Below are positions 44,936-56,253 of a DNA stretch of 64,000 bases, piece by piece. Source of the DNA: Timema cristinae (Eukaryota; Arthropoda; Insecta; Phasmatodea; Timematidae); contig JBCFYV010000100.1 in the NCBI GenBank assembly GCA_039000515.1, forward strand, positions 37,727,956-37,791,955, in the 5' to 3' direction. The notes beneath the pieces are model-generated. The model saw nothing but the letters and a program-made list of their open reading frames with translations, did no database searches and was not told the DNA's origin. The position numbers and the translations under genes are program-made. Numbering within the stretch: the stretch's first letter is position 1; the number at the start of each line of letters is the position of its first letter.

Positions 44936-45165
44936 ACCGCATGATACAAGGCGTCACTCTCGCAATAGACTAGACTGATTACAACAGGGATATCGAGGAT
45001 CGAATCCCTTTTAAGTGTACTTAAGGTAGTTTTCTTTAAATGTTTTTCACTCTCCCCCTAACCAAATTCTGGTGCACTTCCTCTAAATTCAACTTTCCTC
45101 ATCCTTAACTAATCAGCGTAACTATACGTACAGCCTGAAAAAATAGTAAGACGTGGTGCAAAAAA
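44936..45165 (+). mobile_element. SINE family C copy
   Basis: Starts GACCGCATGATACAAGGCGT, T-arm-like CGAGGATCGAATCCC, body CTCTAAATTCAACTTTCCTC, tail GAAAAAATAGTAAGACGTGG then an A run. The first bases of the head are missing. Confidence 0.82.
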
Positions 45166-45217
45166 AAAAAAAGCCTAATCTGACATATACAAAAAGTTAC
45201 TAGTTTTAGGCCTATAT

Positions 45218-45440
45218 ATACAGGGTGGGGTGGAAACATTTAGATGATATAAGCTGAGGAAAGTGATGGACAACGTACTGAGGTTTGCCTGACGTCCAGT
45301 GGAGGGTGGTCTCCTGATTTCGAACAGTCCTTATTGAGAACATGGGATTTTTTTCATACATGGAAGGAGTCCATTTTGTTGACACGCCGTGTTGCTATTC
45401 CATCACGCCCCTAATACCAATAGACCCATAAATTGTTGTC
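45218..45440 (+). other. Unidentified element-like segment
   Basis: ACAGGGTGGGGTGGAAAC at the left edge resembles the ACAGGGTG starts of several insect mobile elements. The segment is GC-richer than its surroundings up to the next SINE. No matching right end was identified. Confidence 0.25.
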
Positions 45441-45442
45441 AC

Positions 45443-45685
45443 CCGCTTTGGCGGCTCCGTGGTCTAAGGCGCTACTCTCGTAACAGACTAGACTGCCGAT
45501 GATGGGGAGCTTGTGGTTCGATCCCGGGCTGGTCTACTGAGAGTTTTTTATTTAATGGTTTCCCCACACTCTTATTGCGTGAATGCTGAGACACTTCATC
45601 TGTATTAAACCTTACTCATATCTAGCCAAAAGCGTAATTAGTTCATATGCGTACAATTTGAATGGGAAGAAAGACGCAACGCCAA
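45443..45685 (+). mobile_element. SINE family C copy
   Basis: Head CCCGCTTTGGCGGCTCCGTG GTCTAAGGCGC, T-arm-like TTGTGGTTCGATCCCGG, body TTAATGGTTTCCCCACACTC, decayed tail GAAGAAAGACGCAACGCC. Confidence 0.84.
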
Positions 45686-45879
45686 AAAAATATACATATT
45701 AATTAAGGTTTCACTAGCTATATGTAAAACATTTCCCAAATTAAATTGTTAAAGGCATTTTCAAAAAAAAAATCTCTATTAGATAAATTAAAACACACTA
45801 TCCTGTTTAGTCAATTTATTATTAATTGTAGAAAAAAACTATAAGGCTTCATCCCGCAATCGAGCAATACCGACCGAGT

Positions 45880-46425
45880 GGTCGTTGTCTGTTGGTGAAG
45901 ATAGTGGCAATTTCTGTGGATGGAGGGTGTCGTGTGGCGTTAATCTCGGTTCTCTAAACTGGAGTGGCTATTTTTCATTCAAGCAGCTACTCATTTCTCC
46001 AAATGAGGCTTGAGTTGACCTCTTTCCAGAACCACTGTTTAACAAAACATATATAGGGGTAAGGTGTGAGACTTCTGTGCTTATGTCCGGGGTTCAATCC
46101 TCGGTCCCGGCACAGATTTATCTGATTACCTAACTCTTCCTTCACCTCTGACAAGACATCTTGTGAATGTGGGGAATGCCAGGCTTCCACCGTGGTTTGG
46201 ATCCCACGTTACACTGTAGGTCCTTCATTTCATCTCACAATCACCCTACCATCACACATTAGCGTAAATGCGTATAACCCGAACGGGTCGTAAGACGCAG
46301 TGCTAATAATAATAATAATAATAATAATAAAACACATGGAAGCGCCGGGGAATGAACTACGAGACTTCTGGGTCTGTATCCACACACTCTAACCACTAAA
46401 CCATAGAGGCGGTATATATAATAAT
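45880..46425 (-). mobile_element. Element family D, single-unit copy split by a SINE
   Basis: Read on the minus strand, the head lies at 46335-46425 (CCTCTATGGTTTAGTGGTTA, then GTAGTTCATTCCCCGGC). After the family A insertion it continues (46045 down) with GGTCAACTCAAGCCTCATTT, one copy of the segment amplified at 9836-10385, and the tail GAGATTAACGCCACACGAC .. CATCCACAGAAATTGCCAC. Confidence 0.72.
46049..46331 (+). mobile_element. SINE family A inserted in a family D element
   Basis: The head starts at AGGGGTAAGGTG (5'-truncated by about 18 bases) and the tail ends in a (TAA)n run. It sits between AAAACATAT (left) and AAAACACAT (right), a near-perfect duplication of family D sequence. Confidence 0.85.
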
Positions 46426-46599
46426 TGTGAAAGAAAGTGATAATTAATATTCTGGCCATGTCCTGGTTCTATCTCGGCAGTGGACATGATATAGTGAGCC
46501 CGACTGGTGCAGTCTATGATAATTCATTGGTTCCTATGCGTGACGACTGTAACAGATGTTTTGGGTCATAACAGGTTGCGGAAAATGGATGGGTGAGAA

Positions 46600-46930
46600 C
46601 GGGCTAAAGGGGGCTTGTGAGGGGGGGCGGGGGGGGAGAAGGACACGCAGAGGCTGAAAGTAAATCTAGAATCTCCAAATACTAACCAAGCTCGGATTTA
46701 ACCTTAACCGTTCCGGCGGCCGCACGTTATAATGCGTTACTCTCGCAATATACTGGACCGCTGATACCCGAGAGATCTGAAGTATAATTCTGGTTGTGTA
46801 TATTGAAGGTGTTTCTAAATGGTTTTACAAGCTCTTTATCACCGAAAATGCTGATACACCTCCCCAAAATGCAACCTTATTCATACCTAACACATAAGCG
46901 TAAATAGTACATAAGCGACCACCAAACCGG
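46600..46930 (+). mobile_element. SINE family C copy preceded by a G-rich tract
   Basis: At 46617-46640 the plus strand is almost all G. The SINE runs from about 46690: head CCGTTCCGGCGGCCGCACGT, then AATGCGTTACTCTCGCAATA, body TTTCTAAATGGTTTTACAAG, ending CACATAAGCGTAAATAGTAC. The shared tail is largely lost. Confidence 0.68.
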
Positions 46931-46934
46931 GCGA

Positions 46935-47750
46935 GAGATACCCTATATTTAAGGCGATGGACCCTTTTTATCTGGCGTGGAAATGCAAAGGCATGGGAAC
47001 AAACTGTTTTCTTCAAGTAATTTTTATTGTTTTGCAATTTTCTTTTCAGAAAGGGTTTGTTCAAGAATAGAAGCATGTTGATTAAGTTATACTTTTTATA
47101 TACACACACAACTCCTCTATAATTTTAACAGTGATCAAATATAAATAATTTTATCATTTTTCAATAGTAAACTGCTGACTGCTTAACAAAAAATAAGAAA
47201 ATGTAACACCTAATAAACATTAATACATTATCTTAGAAGAGGTGTAGAAAATATTACTATAAAAATTTCACTCGTTCTCGAGAAAACTGATATTTCCAAA
47301 CGTATGATTTTTCCGCTAGACCTGTTAGATAGCTAGCGCCATCTACGGTTTCCATGATCCATCTGTTCTTGTTGGCGCGGAAGGATACTTTGGTTGGTTA
47401 TGAAGCCACGTCACACCTTTCACCTATCCGCCCACCATCCCACAAAATAGATTTTAGACTTGCACTCGGCAGGGCCAAGGGCCTTAAGGAGTAATCCGTA
47501 AACCACGTAACGCTTTTTTTTCTTACATTTTTCTACCCTCTCTCCCCATGTAACACCAATTAGACATTTAGTTGTCTCCAAATTGTGCTTCTTAACTATT
47601 CAAATAAAGAATAAATGTCATTATTTCATAGGGAAGTTTTGGTGAAACTAAAAAAAGAGACCTAACTTCCTATTCTGAGTAGTATTAAATTTGTCTAAGT
47701 ATATTTACTAACGGTGAAAATATATACATTAATATATTTTCAACATAATT
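46935..47750. other. Unique DNA
   Basis: No gene; a CpG-containing patch at 47300-47480 stands out slightly. The 94-codon minus frame at 46825-47109 partly reads through the adjacent SINE. Confidence 0.3.
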
Positions 47751-47756
47751 ACACAA

Positions 47757-48010
47757 CTGGCCCCCTGGTGTTGTGGTCAGTGCACGTTGCTATGAGCCTA
47801 GGTGTCTCAGGTTCGATTAACGGTAGGTACCTTAGGTATTTCTCTCTAAAGAGGAATTACCCCAACACCCACCAGGGTTTAGTTAACTAGGTTTAAGTGT
47901 TTCCACACTCTCTTATTCACTACCACCCTCGGCTCATCTCATCGGGACATGTAAAGCGCCTCCACGGAAAGGATGTACGAATAGCATATTTGGGTTTCCC
48001 CTGAGCAACG
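47757..48010 (+). mobile_element. tRNA-derived SINE, family H
   Basis: Head CCCCTGGTGTTGTGGTCAGT GCACG (A-box-like) and CTCAGGTTCGATTAACGG (B-box-like) about 35 bp later. The body has AACTAGGTTTAAGTGTTTCC and the tail ATGTAAAGCGCCTCCACGG. It lacks the shared CCGAACGGG tail, so it is a separate family seen once here. Confidence 0.65.
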
Positions 48011-48069
48011 GTACAATAGTACTGGCTAATATTTCCACAAACTAGGCTATGAGTGCTCTAGTCTAGACG

Positions 48070-48102
48070 CGCAATAAATATTATAATATAATATTTATTG
48101 CG
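48070..48102. repeat. Perfect 14-bp hairpin
   Basis: CGCAATAAATATTA, a 5-nt loop TAATA, then TAATATTTATTGCG. It is AT-rich and may be coincidental or a transposon end. Confidence 0.8.
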
Positions 48103-48109
48103 TGATGTA

Positions 48110-49075
48110 CCAACCTTCCCCAACATGCAATGCTATGCAGACATAATAGATGCCCCCCTTATCAACAGCGTAACCTGGTTTTTGAATGATCCTCCTAACC
48201 TTTTTCACTTTATCAGTATGTAAAAATACTAATTTGGACCCCTCTAATATATTTAAAAAGTCATAGATTAAGTGCATATTCCTTTAAAGTATCGTGTGTA
48301 AAATATCCTTTCAATACTTCATTCATAGAGAATCACGCGCTTTTCAGCAATAATGTCGAAGGATTGCACCATTTAAACTTTTTTTTTCTTTTAAAAATCA
48401 ACTCCGCAGTATTTACCAAAAAAGCAAGTGACGCTAGCTCGCTCTACCCAATATGAAGCTAACCTTCACAACACCTGTCACCAGGACGCTTTCGATTAGT
48501 TGGTTTTGACAATGGTCGCGAGAGGTCCAAGGGGCAAGGGGTAAGTAATCTATAAGATGCTTGTGCGTATGAACACACACAATGCCACTAACTAACTATC
48601 CATAGAGTACACAGAAAATGTTACAGAGAAATAATCTGTAGCTCAACGAGAATTGTATCATTTTACATAATATCTTCATAATGAAGATTAAATCACTTTA
48701 ATAAATCGTGTGCAAGATACAAAGGTCTTATTTATTCAATTAAAATATCACAATAGATACCGTATCATAATAATTGGCATTCGATCATGGGGCTATAAAA
48801 AACAATTATTTCATCCAACAAACCCGTATCTTTATAATTGGCTCCCAATCGCGGGGCAATTATATAATATAAAAACCGTATCGCTTTAGTTAGTGCTCGA
48901 TCACGGGGCAGTTATCAGCAAATTAAACGGTATAACTTCAATCGGCGCACATCGCCAACACGCACGTTTTAATTGCCGCCCAACGCGGATCGATTAATTC
49001 TATAACGCTTTAAATAGAGATATTAAAAATGGGAATTATGCTTCTCTTTTTACTGTGAAATCCTTTATTTGTGAG
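48110..49075. other. Unique DNA with a short degenerate repeat
   Basis: Between 48765 and 48970 a motif of about 65 bp recurs (CCGTATCATAATAATTGGCA..ATCATGGGGC, CCGTATCTTTATAATTGGCT..ATCGCGGGGC, CCGTATCGCTTTAGTTAGTG..ATCACGGGGC), three diverged copies. No gene. Confidence 0.45.
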
Positions 49076-49282
49076 TACGTGGATTAAATTAAAAGCTCAT
49101 CAAGTTCGGATGACTGGTGATGAAAGGGTCGGGATTCGAATACCAATAAGGTGTTCTTAGGGTGTTCCCTTCCCCCCTCCCTCCACTAGAGGTGTTCTCA
49201 AATTTTCTTCCTCTCACATTTCCTCTCTCTTGCCTCTACTTACCTCATCCCTAAACCATGTGTAATTAAATATCAATAGTAC

Positions 49283-49525
49283 CCGCTTCAGTGGCCGGAT
49301 AGCTTCAGACGTCACTCATATTAAACTGGCCTCCTCAAGACGGGGAGATCATGGCTCGAATCCCTATTGGGTGTAAAGAGGTTGACTTTTCCTAAACGGT
49401 TTCCCACTCTCCTTCCACTTAAATGTAGATAGACTACCTCTAAAATGCTTCTTTCCTCATCTATACCCCATTAGAGTAATCATCATATATTCGTATAGCT
49501 TGAACAGTTAGTATGACGTGACTAT
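49283..49525 (+). mobile_element. SINE family C copy
   Basis: Head CCCGCTTCAGTGGCCGGATA GC, GGGGAGATCATGGCTCGAAT CCC, body CCTAAACGGTTTCCCACTCT CC, tail TTGAACAGTTAGTATGACGTG. A family F-like patch (GACTGGTGATGAAAGGGTCG GGATTCGAATACC) lies just upstream at 49110-49145. Confidence 0.84.
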
Positions 49526-50318
49526 AAAAAGGTCATATTGTTTTTACTAGTTTTACAATTTATTTGATTATTTTCTAGACCTTATCTCACACAATATGCA
49601 AATAAGTTTTGTCACAAAATTTATTTTTCATACTACAACCAGATATATTTCATTTAATTATAATCTTGGCTAAATCAACCTCTCCGCATTGCAGTCGCTA
49701 TCACTCGAGTAAAATAATTTTATTTCTGTTTTTAAAATGGCACAACAAACATTGCTTGTACTTTAAATAAGGGATTAGCTCTGACCGCTTGTTTGTACTC
49801 TGGAAAACTGACCATTAGACGAAAATAAATCTTATAAAATTGTGTATAGCAACCCATTTTAAAAAATATATAGGAGGACTAACTATGGTCTAATAGGACC
49901 GAGTAGTTTTAATAAATAAAATGTCAAGGATTAATTTTTAATTTTCTGAATCATTCTATTTGGCTGTGACTTTATAATTGATTGTATTCCATATTTCAGG
50001 TAGATTTACTTTCTGTAAATAACTTATATCATAAGTTTAAGAATACCAGATTTTTAAGTAATATATCAGTAACTTACAGTTTTTTATTTTTGACACGTTT
50101 AAGTTTAAGATTATTATCGACTTGTTTTAGATGTTAATGAAATTTAAAGGCTTACTTATAGGAAATACCCCCGCATTAGCGTGGAGAAAGTATGGGGAAA
50201 CCATAGCGCTAAATTATATGTGGAAGACTTCTCCCCCTCCCCTAATATGCCCCCTCCCAAAATTATATGCTCAATCTTCCGATCACAAACAATTCCATCT
50301 CTTCCTCTAGACTTACCG

Positions 50319-50575
50319 AGACCCGCTTCAGTGGCCGCATGGTCTAAGGCGTCACTCTTTTGATAGACTAAACTAGACTGGACTTCTGATGACGGGGATG
50401 TAGGAGTTTGATCCCGGTCGTGTGTACCGAGAGTGGTATTTAACACATGGTTTCCCACGCTCCCTTCATGCTAATGCAGGTACACCTATCAATTTAATCT
50501 TCCTAATCCATAACACATTAGAGTAACTAATACATAATTGTATAAACTGAACTGGTGGTAAGACGTGGTGCGTGG
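50319..50575 (+). mobile_element. SINE family C, well-preserved head
   Basis: CCCGCTTCAGTGGCCGCATG GTCTAAGGCGTCACTC is close to the family consensus, followed by TAGGAGTTTGATCCCGG, the body, and tail TGAACTGGTGGTAAGACGTG. A short minus-strand body fragment (CCCCGCATTAGCGTGGAGAA) lies upstream at 50160-50205. A 100-codon minus frame is read-through of the SINE. Confidence 0.86.
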
Positions 50576-50647
50576 ATAAAAACTTGTTTAACGGCGGTGC
50601 AAGTGGATATTTTTGTATTTTTTTTGTTTGGTTTCTAAAGGAGATTT

Positions 50648-50882
50648 AGTACCCATCCGGCTATACGCATACATTTAGTTACAGTGAAGAGCAGGAATAA
50701 AAAGGTATACTTTACCAAAAATGCACTTGTATTTGCATGAAGTGAGAGTGAGAAACCATTTAGGGAAAAAAACACCCTTAGTACGTCCCGACCTGGTTTC
50801 GAACTCCACCTCCCCATAATCGGCAACCCAGCCTCTTATGAGAGGGAAGCATTAGAACAAGCTAGCATCGATGCGGGACATA
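50648..50882 (-). mobile_element. SINE family C copy
   Basis: Tail complement decayed (AGTACCCATCCGGCTATACG), body ATGCACTTGTATTTGCATGA, T-arm complement GGTTTCGAACTCC, and head ending in CATCGATGCGGGAC. It faces the copy at 50319. Confidence 0.75.
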
Positions 50883-50901
50883 TAATTGATAATTTATTTA
50901 T

Positions 50902-51195
50902 AACTAGCAGAAGTACCCGGCATTGCCCGTGTACTGCATGGTTACCCCTTTTAACTCTCTTTAATTGCTTTAAACAGACAGAAAAAAATATTTGTTGACC
51001 CAATTTTTAATTAATTTAAAAAATCTAATCCAAATGTTAAAATTCCATCTTCTAGGCACAAATGTTAGTGCACAGGTGCTACTAATTATTAAATTTCAGG
51101 AATTTCCGTGCGGTAGATATCGTTCAATGCTCATGACAGACACGAATACACATATACAAAACTCTTCATTTTATTTATATAGATATATTCGTTTC
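50902..51195 (+). mobile_element. RTE-like non-LTR 3' remnant, copy 2
   Basis: Starts AACTAGCAGAAGTACCCGGC ATTGCCCGTG, later has CCGTGCGGTAGATATCGTTC and GACAGACACGAATACAC, then a TATATAGATAT end. It has the same motif order as 9430-9722. Open frames inside are chance. Confidence 0.5.
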
Positions 51196-51199
51196 AAAA

Positions 51200-52490
51200 T
51201 TGGCCCACAATCCTTTAGAAAGACCAAACAAAAAAAGTTTTTCTTACACCAATAAGCATGCAGCTTGAAAAGCCAAATATTGATCAAGAACACGATTTTT
51301 TTTACATAAACCCGACGATACACCAGATCCACATCTGTATATGGTAATGAATTAGTGGATCTAGGAAGTATATCTACGTTCGTGCATCTCCGGAAACGTT
51401 CGTTCTCGGTAGAGGAGAAGAAGAAGAAGAAGAAGAAGAGATCTTGTTTCTTGTATCGGATATCTAGCTCTCTATGTAAACTTTGCGCCGAGACGCTTCC
51501 GTTGATTACGCATGAAGTTGGAGCTCATTAGTGATTCTTCGCTAATGATCCACTTAGAAGCATTAAAAGTAATGAGAGCAAGCGGAGAGGAATAATTATT
51601 CAGTTCCCAGGAGAAGGCTTGTGTTTCGACCACATAGGGTGCGCTGTTCGTCTCTGGGTCTTGGTTGAGCGGGCGTCATAAGGGTAGCTTGCCCTCCACC
51701 CTCATCCCCCTTTATTCTTACCGGTGGTATGAGGGTATTTGGGGAAAGGGGGGGGTGAAGTAAAATAGATAAAAGGAGTGAGGAGGTAAATTTGAAGAGC
51801 GGTGAGAATGAGATATTTATAGACCTCAAAACATTTTCACCTTGAAAGGGACTGAAGAATATACTCTGGCCCGTCGATCGATGGTCTCGTCGTCTTTTGT
51901 TTGTGTGAGGACTGTGAGGTTTGAACGAGGAGAAGAAAAAAAATGATGAAATCTGGAATAAGAGAGACGTAAAAAATATTCAAACACACCCTAATGTCAT
52001 TATGATACAATTGATTTGTTCTTTTGTAATTTGTTTAATTTAAATGAATCATATGCCTTTTTAAGGTCTGTGTGTAATTGATAAATTTAACGTCATGCTG
52101 TGTTCCCACTTTTTTTTGGGGGGGGGGGGGTATTATTTGCCCAATTGTATATGGCTGATATGTTGTCTTTCTATTTCGTCGAAATCAAAATTGACGATCC
52201 CCAATTATGTTCCTTTGAAAATGGAGCCAATATCATTAAAATTATGTTAGATATAATTTGGCAGCATGGGGGTAAAGATGAGATAGTTCTATTGCCATTC
52301 CTCTGTTTTACATCTCTTTGAAAATGGGTATTTAATATCTTCCTTCCATTCTTGTGGAAATACCTCAATGTTGGTTATGGAACATAGCAGTGTATGAATT
52401 TCTATTACTAACATTTCCCCACCTCCATTTGTTAACTCTGCTGGAATAGTATATTTACAATAGTAAATTATATTCAAGGAAAAAGAGTTT
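51200..52490. other. Unique DNA with GAA microsatellite and G runs
   Basis: (GAA)n at 51416-51440. A stretch at 51440-51840 is less AT-rich and unmatched to any family here. G runs lie at 51749-51756 and 52117-52130. The overlapping frames at 52100-52477 on both strands have no motifs. Confidence 0.3.
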
Positions 52491-52721
52491 TTTTTTGCAC
52501 CGAGTCTTAATACCCTTTCAGGTTTTACATACTAATAATAGTTCTTCACTCGGCTTAAGACGTCAGTCTCACAAGATATGTAAAAAATAAAGCCTTCAAT
52601 ATTCAATCGAATGCTTAGAATTATTAATATAAAATCACTTGAGATGATTTATTATAGGGAAAACCTTTTTGAGTGTTCACCATATTGAAACGGATAACTA
52701 AATTGAAAAGAATTGTACTTA

Positions 52722-52942
52722 CCTATAGTAGCCCCATGGCTTCTTTGGTGCTGACTGACTTCTGACAGTCAACATTTAGGTCTATACCTTAATTATGACC
52801 GTCAGAAGTGACAGCTGTTAAACACATGTTTTTGCAGATCATATGGTTCGGCGTAGGGATACATAATTTGGTCTGGTAACTTTTCAAAGCGGTCAGCTGT
52901 GAGCTGTCAGTCAGCACCTAAGAATCCATGGGGTTACTGTAG
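52722..52942. mobile_element. MITE with about 37-bp terminal inverted repeats
   Basis: The left end CTATAGTAGCCCCATGGCTT CTTTGGTGCTGACTGAC is mirrored at the right (inverted CTACAGTAACCCCATGGATT CTTAGGTGCTGACTGAC). The interior also holds shorter inverted pairs around GACAGCTG / CAGCTGTGAGC. It has no coding capacity and its class is undetermined. Confidence 0.78.
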
Positions 52943-52949
52943 TTCGGGG

Positions 52950-54535
52950 TTAAGTTCAAAGCATGTATCTGTCTAATTTTGTTAGCATTTTGTTAACATT
53001 GGGCAGTTATCACCGAACAATGATCCGAACAAACATACGAAATTCCAAATGATCAAGTTAAAATCAAGCCTCGCTACTCTCGAACACTTATTAAAACAAA
53101 GAGTAGTCTATTATTTTTAACTAAATATATAAGGATATATATAAATGTATATTCAGACATATTTCAAATAAATTGCTAGTCATGTCAGTTCATTTTATCA
53201 TAACCGACTGGCTTCTAACACACAATTCTTCTTTAGCCATTGTGAAAACATACTTGAAATCCAATATCCCTTATAAAAAGGAAAAGAAATGAGAGGCTGG
53301 AATGAAAATGGAATTTGTGTTTCGTAGTTTACTTTTTTTTTAAACTGGATTTATTCACTTAATTGTTTTTCTTCTTTCGTCTTCTGGCGCTTTTAATTCG
53401 TGAATGTTACTTGATATAACGGTTCTGCAAACCAACCCGAGATGAGAATTTAAACAATGGAATAGAGATCATTACTCAGCTGTCATGGAGAACGCGTTCC
53501 TACCTTCAAACAATGAAAACGGATGTATATGTGGCCTTACATACAAAAGCACTTCAGGCATTCTTTTTGAAGTTTCATTTATGGGGTAGGTTGTAAACAT
53601 CTTTTTTCCCCTCAGAATAAGAAGTGGCGCTTTGTGTCTCAAATGATTTTTTTTTAATCAATGAAAGTCAAAATGGTGGAAGCATGCCTCTTTGTTCTGA
53701 TATCTTATTGGAACGGAAATTGGAAAGGAAAATTAATTAACACGATTATATTTTAATCTAAAATGTTTATAGTCTACTATTATTAGATTAATTCAAGGCG
53801 ATTAGTGTCGACTTTATTCGAGTTTTTCAAGAATGGAGAAAGCTTAACTGTACATGAATAGTAAAAATTGGGGATTGAAATGGTTTATAGTTACAAATAT
53901 AGCCACATCTATTATCATATTCGTAAATTTTGAAAAATCTAACCTAGACACTTGTTCTGGGTTCGAATCTTATGTCTAGGTATCGATAATAAAACTTACA
54001 ATTGTGTTTCAAAAGTTTTTGAATTATATTTAATATTATATGTGTTGTTTGGGAAATCATTTCGAGATCTCAGAAATAATATAATTTTTGTATAAAAAAA
54101 AATTTGGTTTACTAACTTTTTTAAATTATTTAATTGTTGTAAGGTACATAGGCAAACACGTTTTTATAGCAATAATAATGTTTAATATTACGCATTATAA
54201 AAGAATAAACATGTGTAAATCCATGGATGAAAATGGTTTCCATAAAAATTATTCATAACTGGGTTGAACTTTCTTAATCAAAGTCAATTTTTAACCTATT
54301 TTATGGACATAAGGTGTTGTGAATAGATTTTTTTAAACAAAGAATTAAGGTTTAGATAAGTGTAGCGACAAGGAGTGACTGCAAACAATCCGGAAAGGGG
54401 GGGGGGGGGGTATCTTTGCCCTTACAATGGTAATGGGACCAGCCTCTCCTTTAGCGTTCGGCAAGACATTAAGGCTGGCGTCACAATCCAGCACCCAAAT
54501 AGGGTGAACTCTTGCCTTGGAGCATAGACTATACT
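52950..54535. other. Unique AT-rich DNA
   Basis: No gene. At 53935-53990 GTTCTGGGTTCGAATCTTATG resembles a tRNA B-box in a decayed element. A G run of about 12 lies at 54398-54410. Confidence 0.35.
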
Positions 54536-54543
54536 CCATTCAT

Positions 54544-54643
54544 GGTAGGAATTACTCTCTGAAAGGTCTTTTTTCCTACCAATATCCTACTATATAATAG
54601 ATTTCTGGTAGGGGAAAAAGTCCTTTCAGAAAACACTTCCTAC
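54544..54643. repeat. Hairpin of about 100 bp
   Basis: TCTGAAAGGTCTTTTTTCCT ACCA at 54558-54581 pairs with TGGTAGGGGAAAAAGTCCTT TCAGA at 54606-54630, and the outer GTAGGAA / TTCCTAC also pair. The loop is AT-rich. It could be a tiny MITE or a transcribed hairpin; no expression evidence is available. Confidence 0.7.
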
Positions 54644-54649
54644 GCTGAA

Positions 54650-55595
54650 CAGACTTTAGTATGGTTTTGTATGCCTTGTATGGGAATGTAGAATAAAGCA
54701 GTGTTACATTGGCAAATAAATATGTTATAATTATTATTAAATACTGGAGTAAAACAATGAACTTAGCTAAACTATGAATTCTAGAAATGTACCTTCTGAA
54801 AAAGATTAAATAATGTAATAAAACATTTCTACATTTCTGAATAGCACACGTTTGTTTTCACCAAACTCCTTTGATCTTCCAATGTTTCCAGTGTAGTTTA
54901 CTTGTTGAATTGTGTTTAAATTTTCATTCTCCCACATTTTAATAGTCTCTTATATAAAGGTAGTTATTTACCTTAACATACTTTTCAAATATTTAATTAG
55001 TACTCAGGAAAGAAATATTTTAATTTGCATTTATTTTTAATACATGGGTATAACTAATATTATTAATTATATAAAGATATTTAATTAATATTTTTCAATT
55101 TTTTTTACAAGTCGTTGGATAATATTTCCATATTAATTTTGGTATTTGCATGTCTGTGTTTCGTTTTATCAATTTTGAACTAAAAGGTAATTTAAACTAA
55201 ACTTGATAAATATCCCTTTGATCATGTTTAGCGAACAAAAAAAAAAGAGCATATAATTGACTTTTCAACTTCACATGACACAAAATTACATTAATCTTCC
55301 CCTTAAACTATGGACACACACAAAAAAAAGTAAAACACTTTATAGTTTGCACTCTACAAATTATTAATTTTAAAATTATGCTGGTGCTTTTTTTGGAATA
55401 TAAATGTGTTGCCATAAAAATCTTAATGTCTAGTTAATAAGTAGATATTTTTTTACTATCCTGACATAATATCGGGTCATTAATAATTTGAAATTATATT
55501 AAATAATTATTTTATTTATATGAAACTCTCATATACACTTGTATACATTATTATAATTATATATTTGTATACTTTATTTTCTATACACTTTAATT
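54650..55595. other. AT-rich DNA, nothing recognised
   Basis: No gene, no repeat family. Confidence 0.35.
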
Positions 55596-55597
55596 TT

Positions 55598-55598
<1 letters not shown>

Positions 55599-55661
<63 letters not shown>
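55599..55661. repeat. (TA)n microsatellite, about 62 bp
   Basis: About 30 uninterrupted TA units followed by a CA-rich stretch (ACACAGACACATACACACAC ACA) directly at the edge of the large hairpin element. Confidence 0.95.
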
Positions 55662-55667
<6 letters not shown>

Positions 55668-55680
55668 CACATACACACAC

Positions 55681-56245
55681 ACAGGATGTTCGGAAACACA
55701 AAACCCAAACTGCACATATAATTTGTTTGAAACAAAAGTAATACAAAATCCCCTTACACTTACATTCTGCCAACTATGCTGATACCGTTAAATTGTGTTC
55801 AAGGTTTCAGCGTACAGCGCCTGGCGAGCAAAGCTGTGCAAGCATGTGTGTAAAACAAGTTGCATAGGAGTTAGGCGCGCGGCACTGCACACCTCGACGT
55901 ATTGGAGAACGCCAGCAGAACATACCACAATTCATAGTAACCAGCACACCAGTCCATCTAGAAATGGGGAATACATTCTGAGGGTCATCAATAACAGTCA
56001 TATATGACAGCAAGTGCTTGCTATTATTACATGTGCAGTGCGCGCGCCTAACTACTATGCAACTTGTTTTACACACATGCTTGCACAGCTTTGCTCGCCA
56101 GGCGCTGTACGCTGAAACCTTGAACACAATTTAACGGTATCAGCATTGTTGGCAGAATGTAAGTGTAAGGGGATTTTGTATTACTTTTGTTTCAAACAAA
56201 TTATATGTGCAGTTTGGGTTTTGAGTTTCTGAGCTACTTGTATGT
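55681..56245. mobile_element. Large inverted-repeat element, about 200-bp arms
   Basis: The left arm (about 55681-55891) and the right arm (about 56032-56245) are nearly perfect reverse complements; arms contain CAAGGTTTCAGCGTACAGCG and TTGCATAGGAGTTAGGCGCG. The 140-bp spacer is unique. As a result two open frames on opposite strands begin with the same peptide (MFKVSAYSAWRAKLCKHVCK). It has no transposase. A foldback or MITE-type element, young by arm identity. Confidence 0.9.
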
Positions 56246-56253
56246 TTGGGTTA

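Noticed and set aside
55795..56127. Two open frames starting MFKVSAYSAWRAKLCKHVCK as a duplicated gene pair
   Set aside because: They are the two arms of one inverted repeat read on opposite strands.
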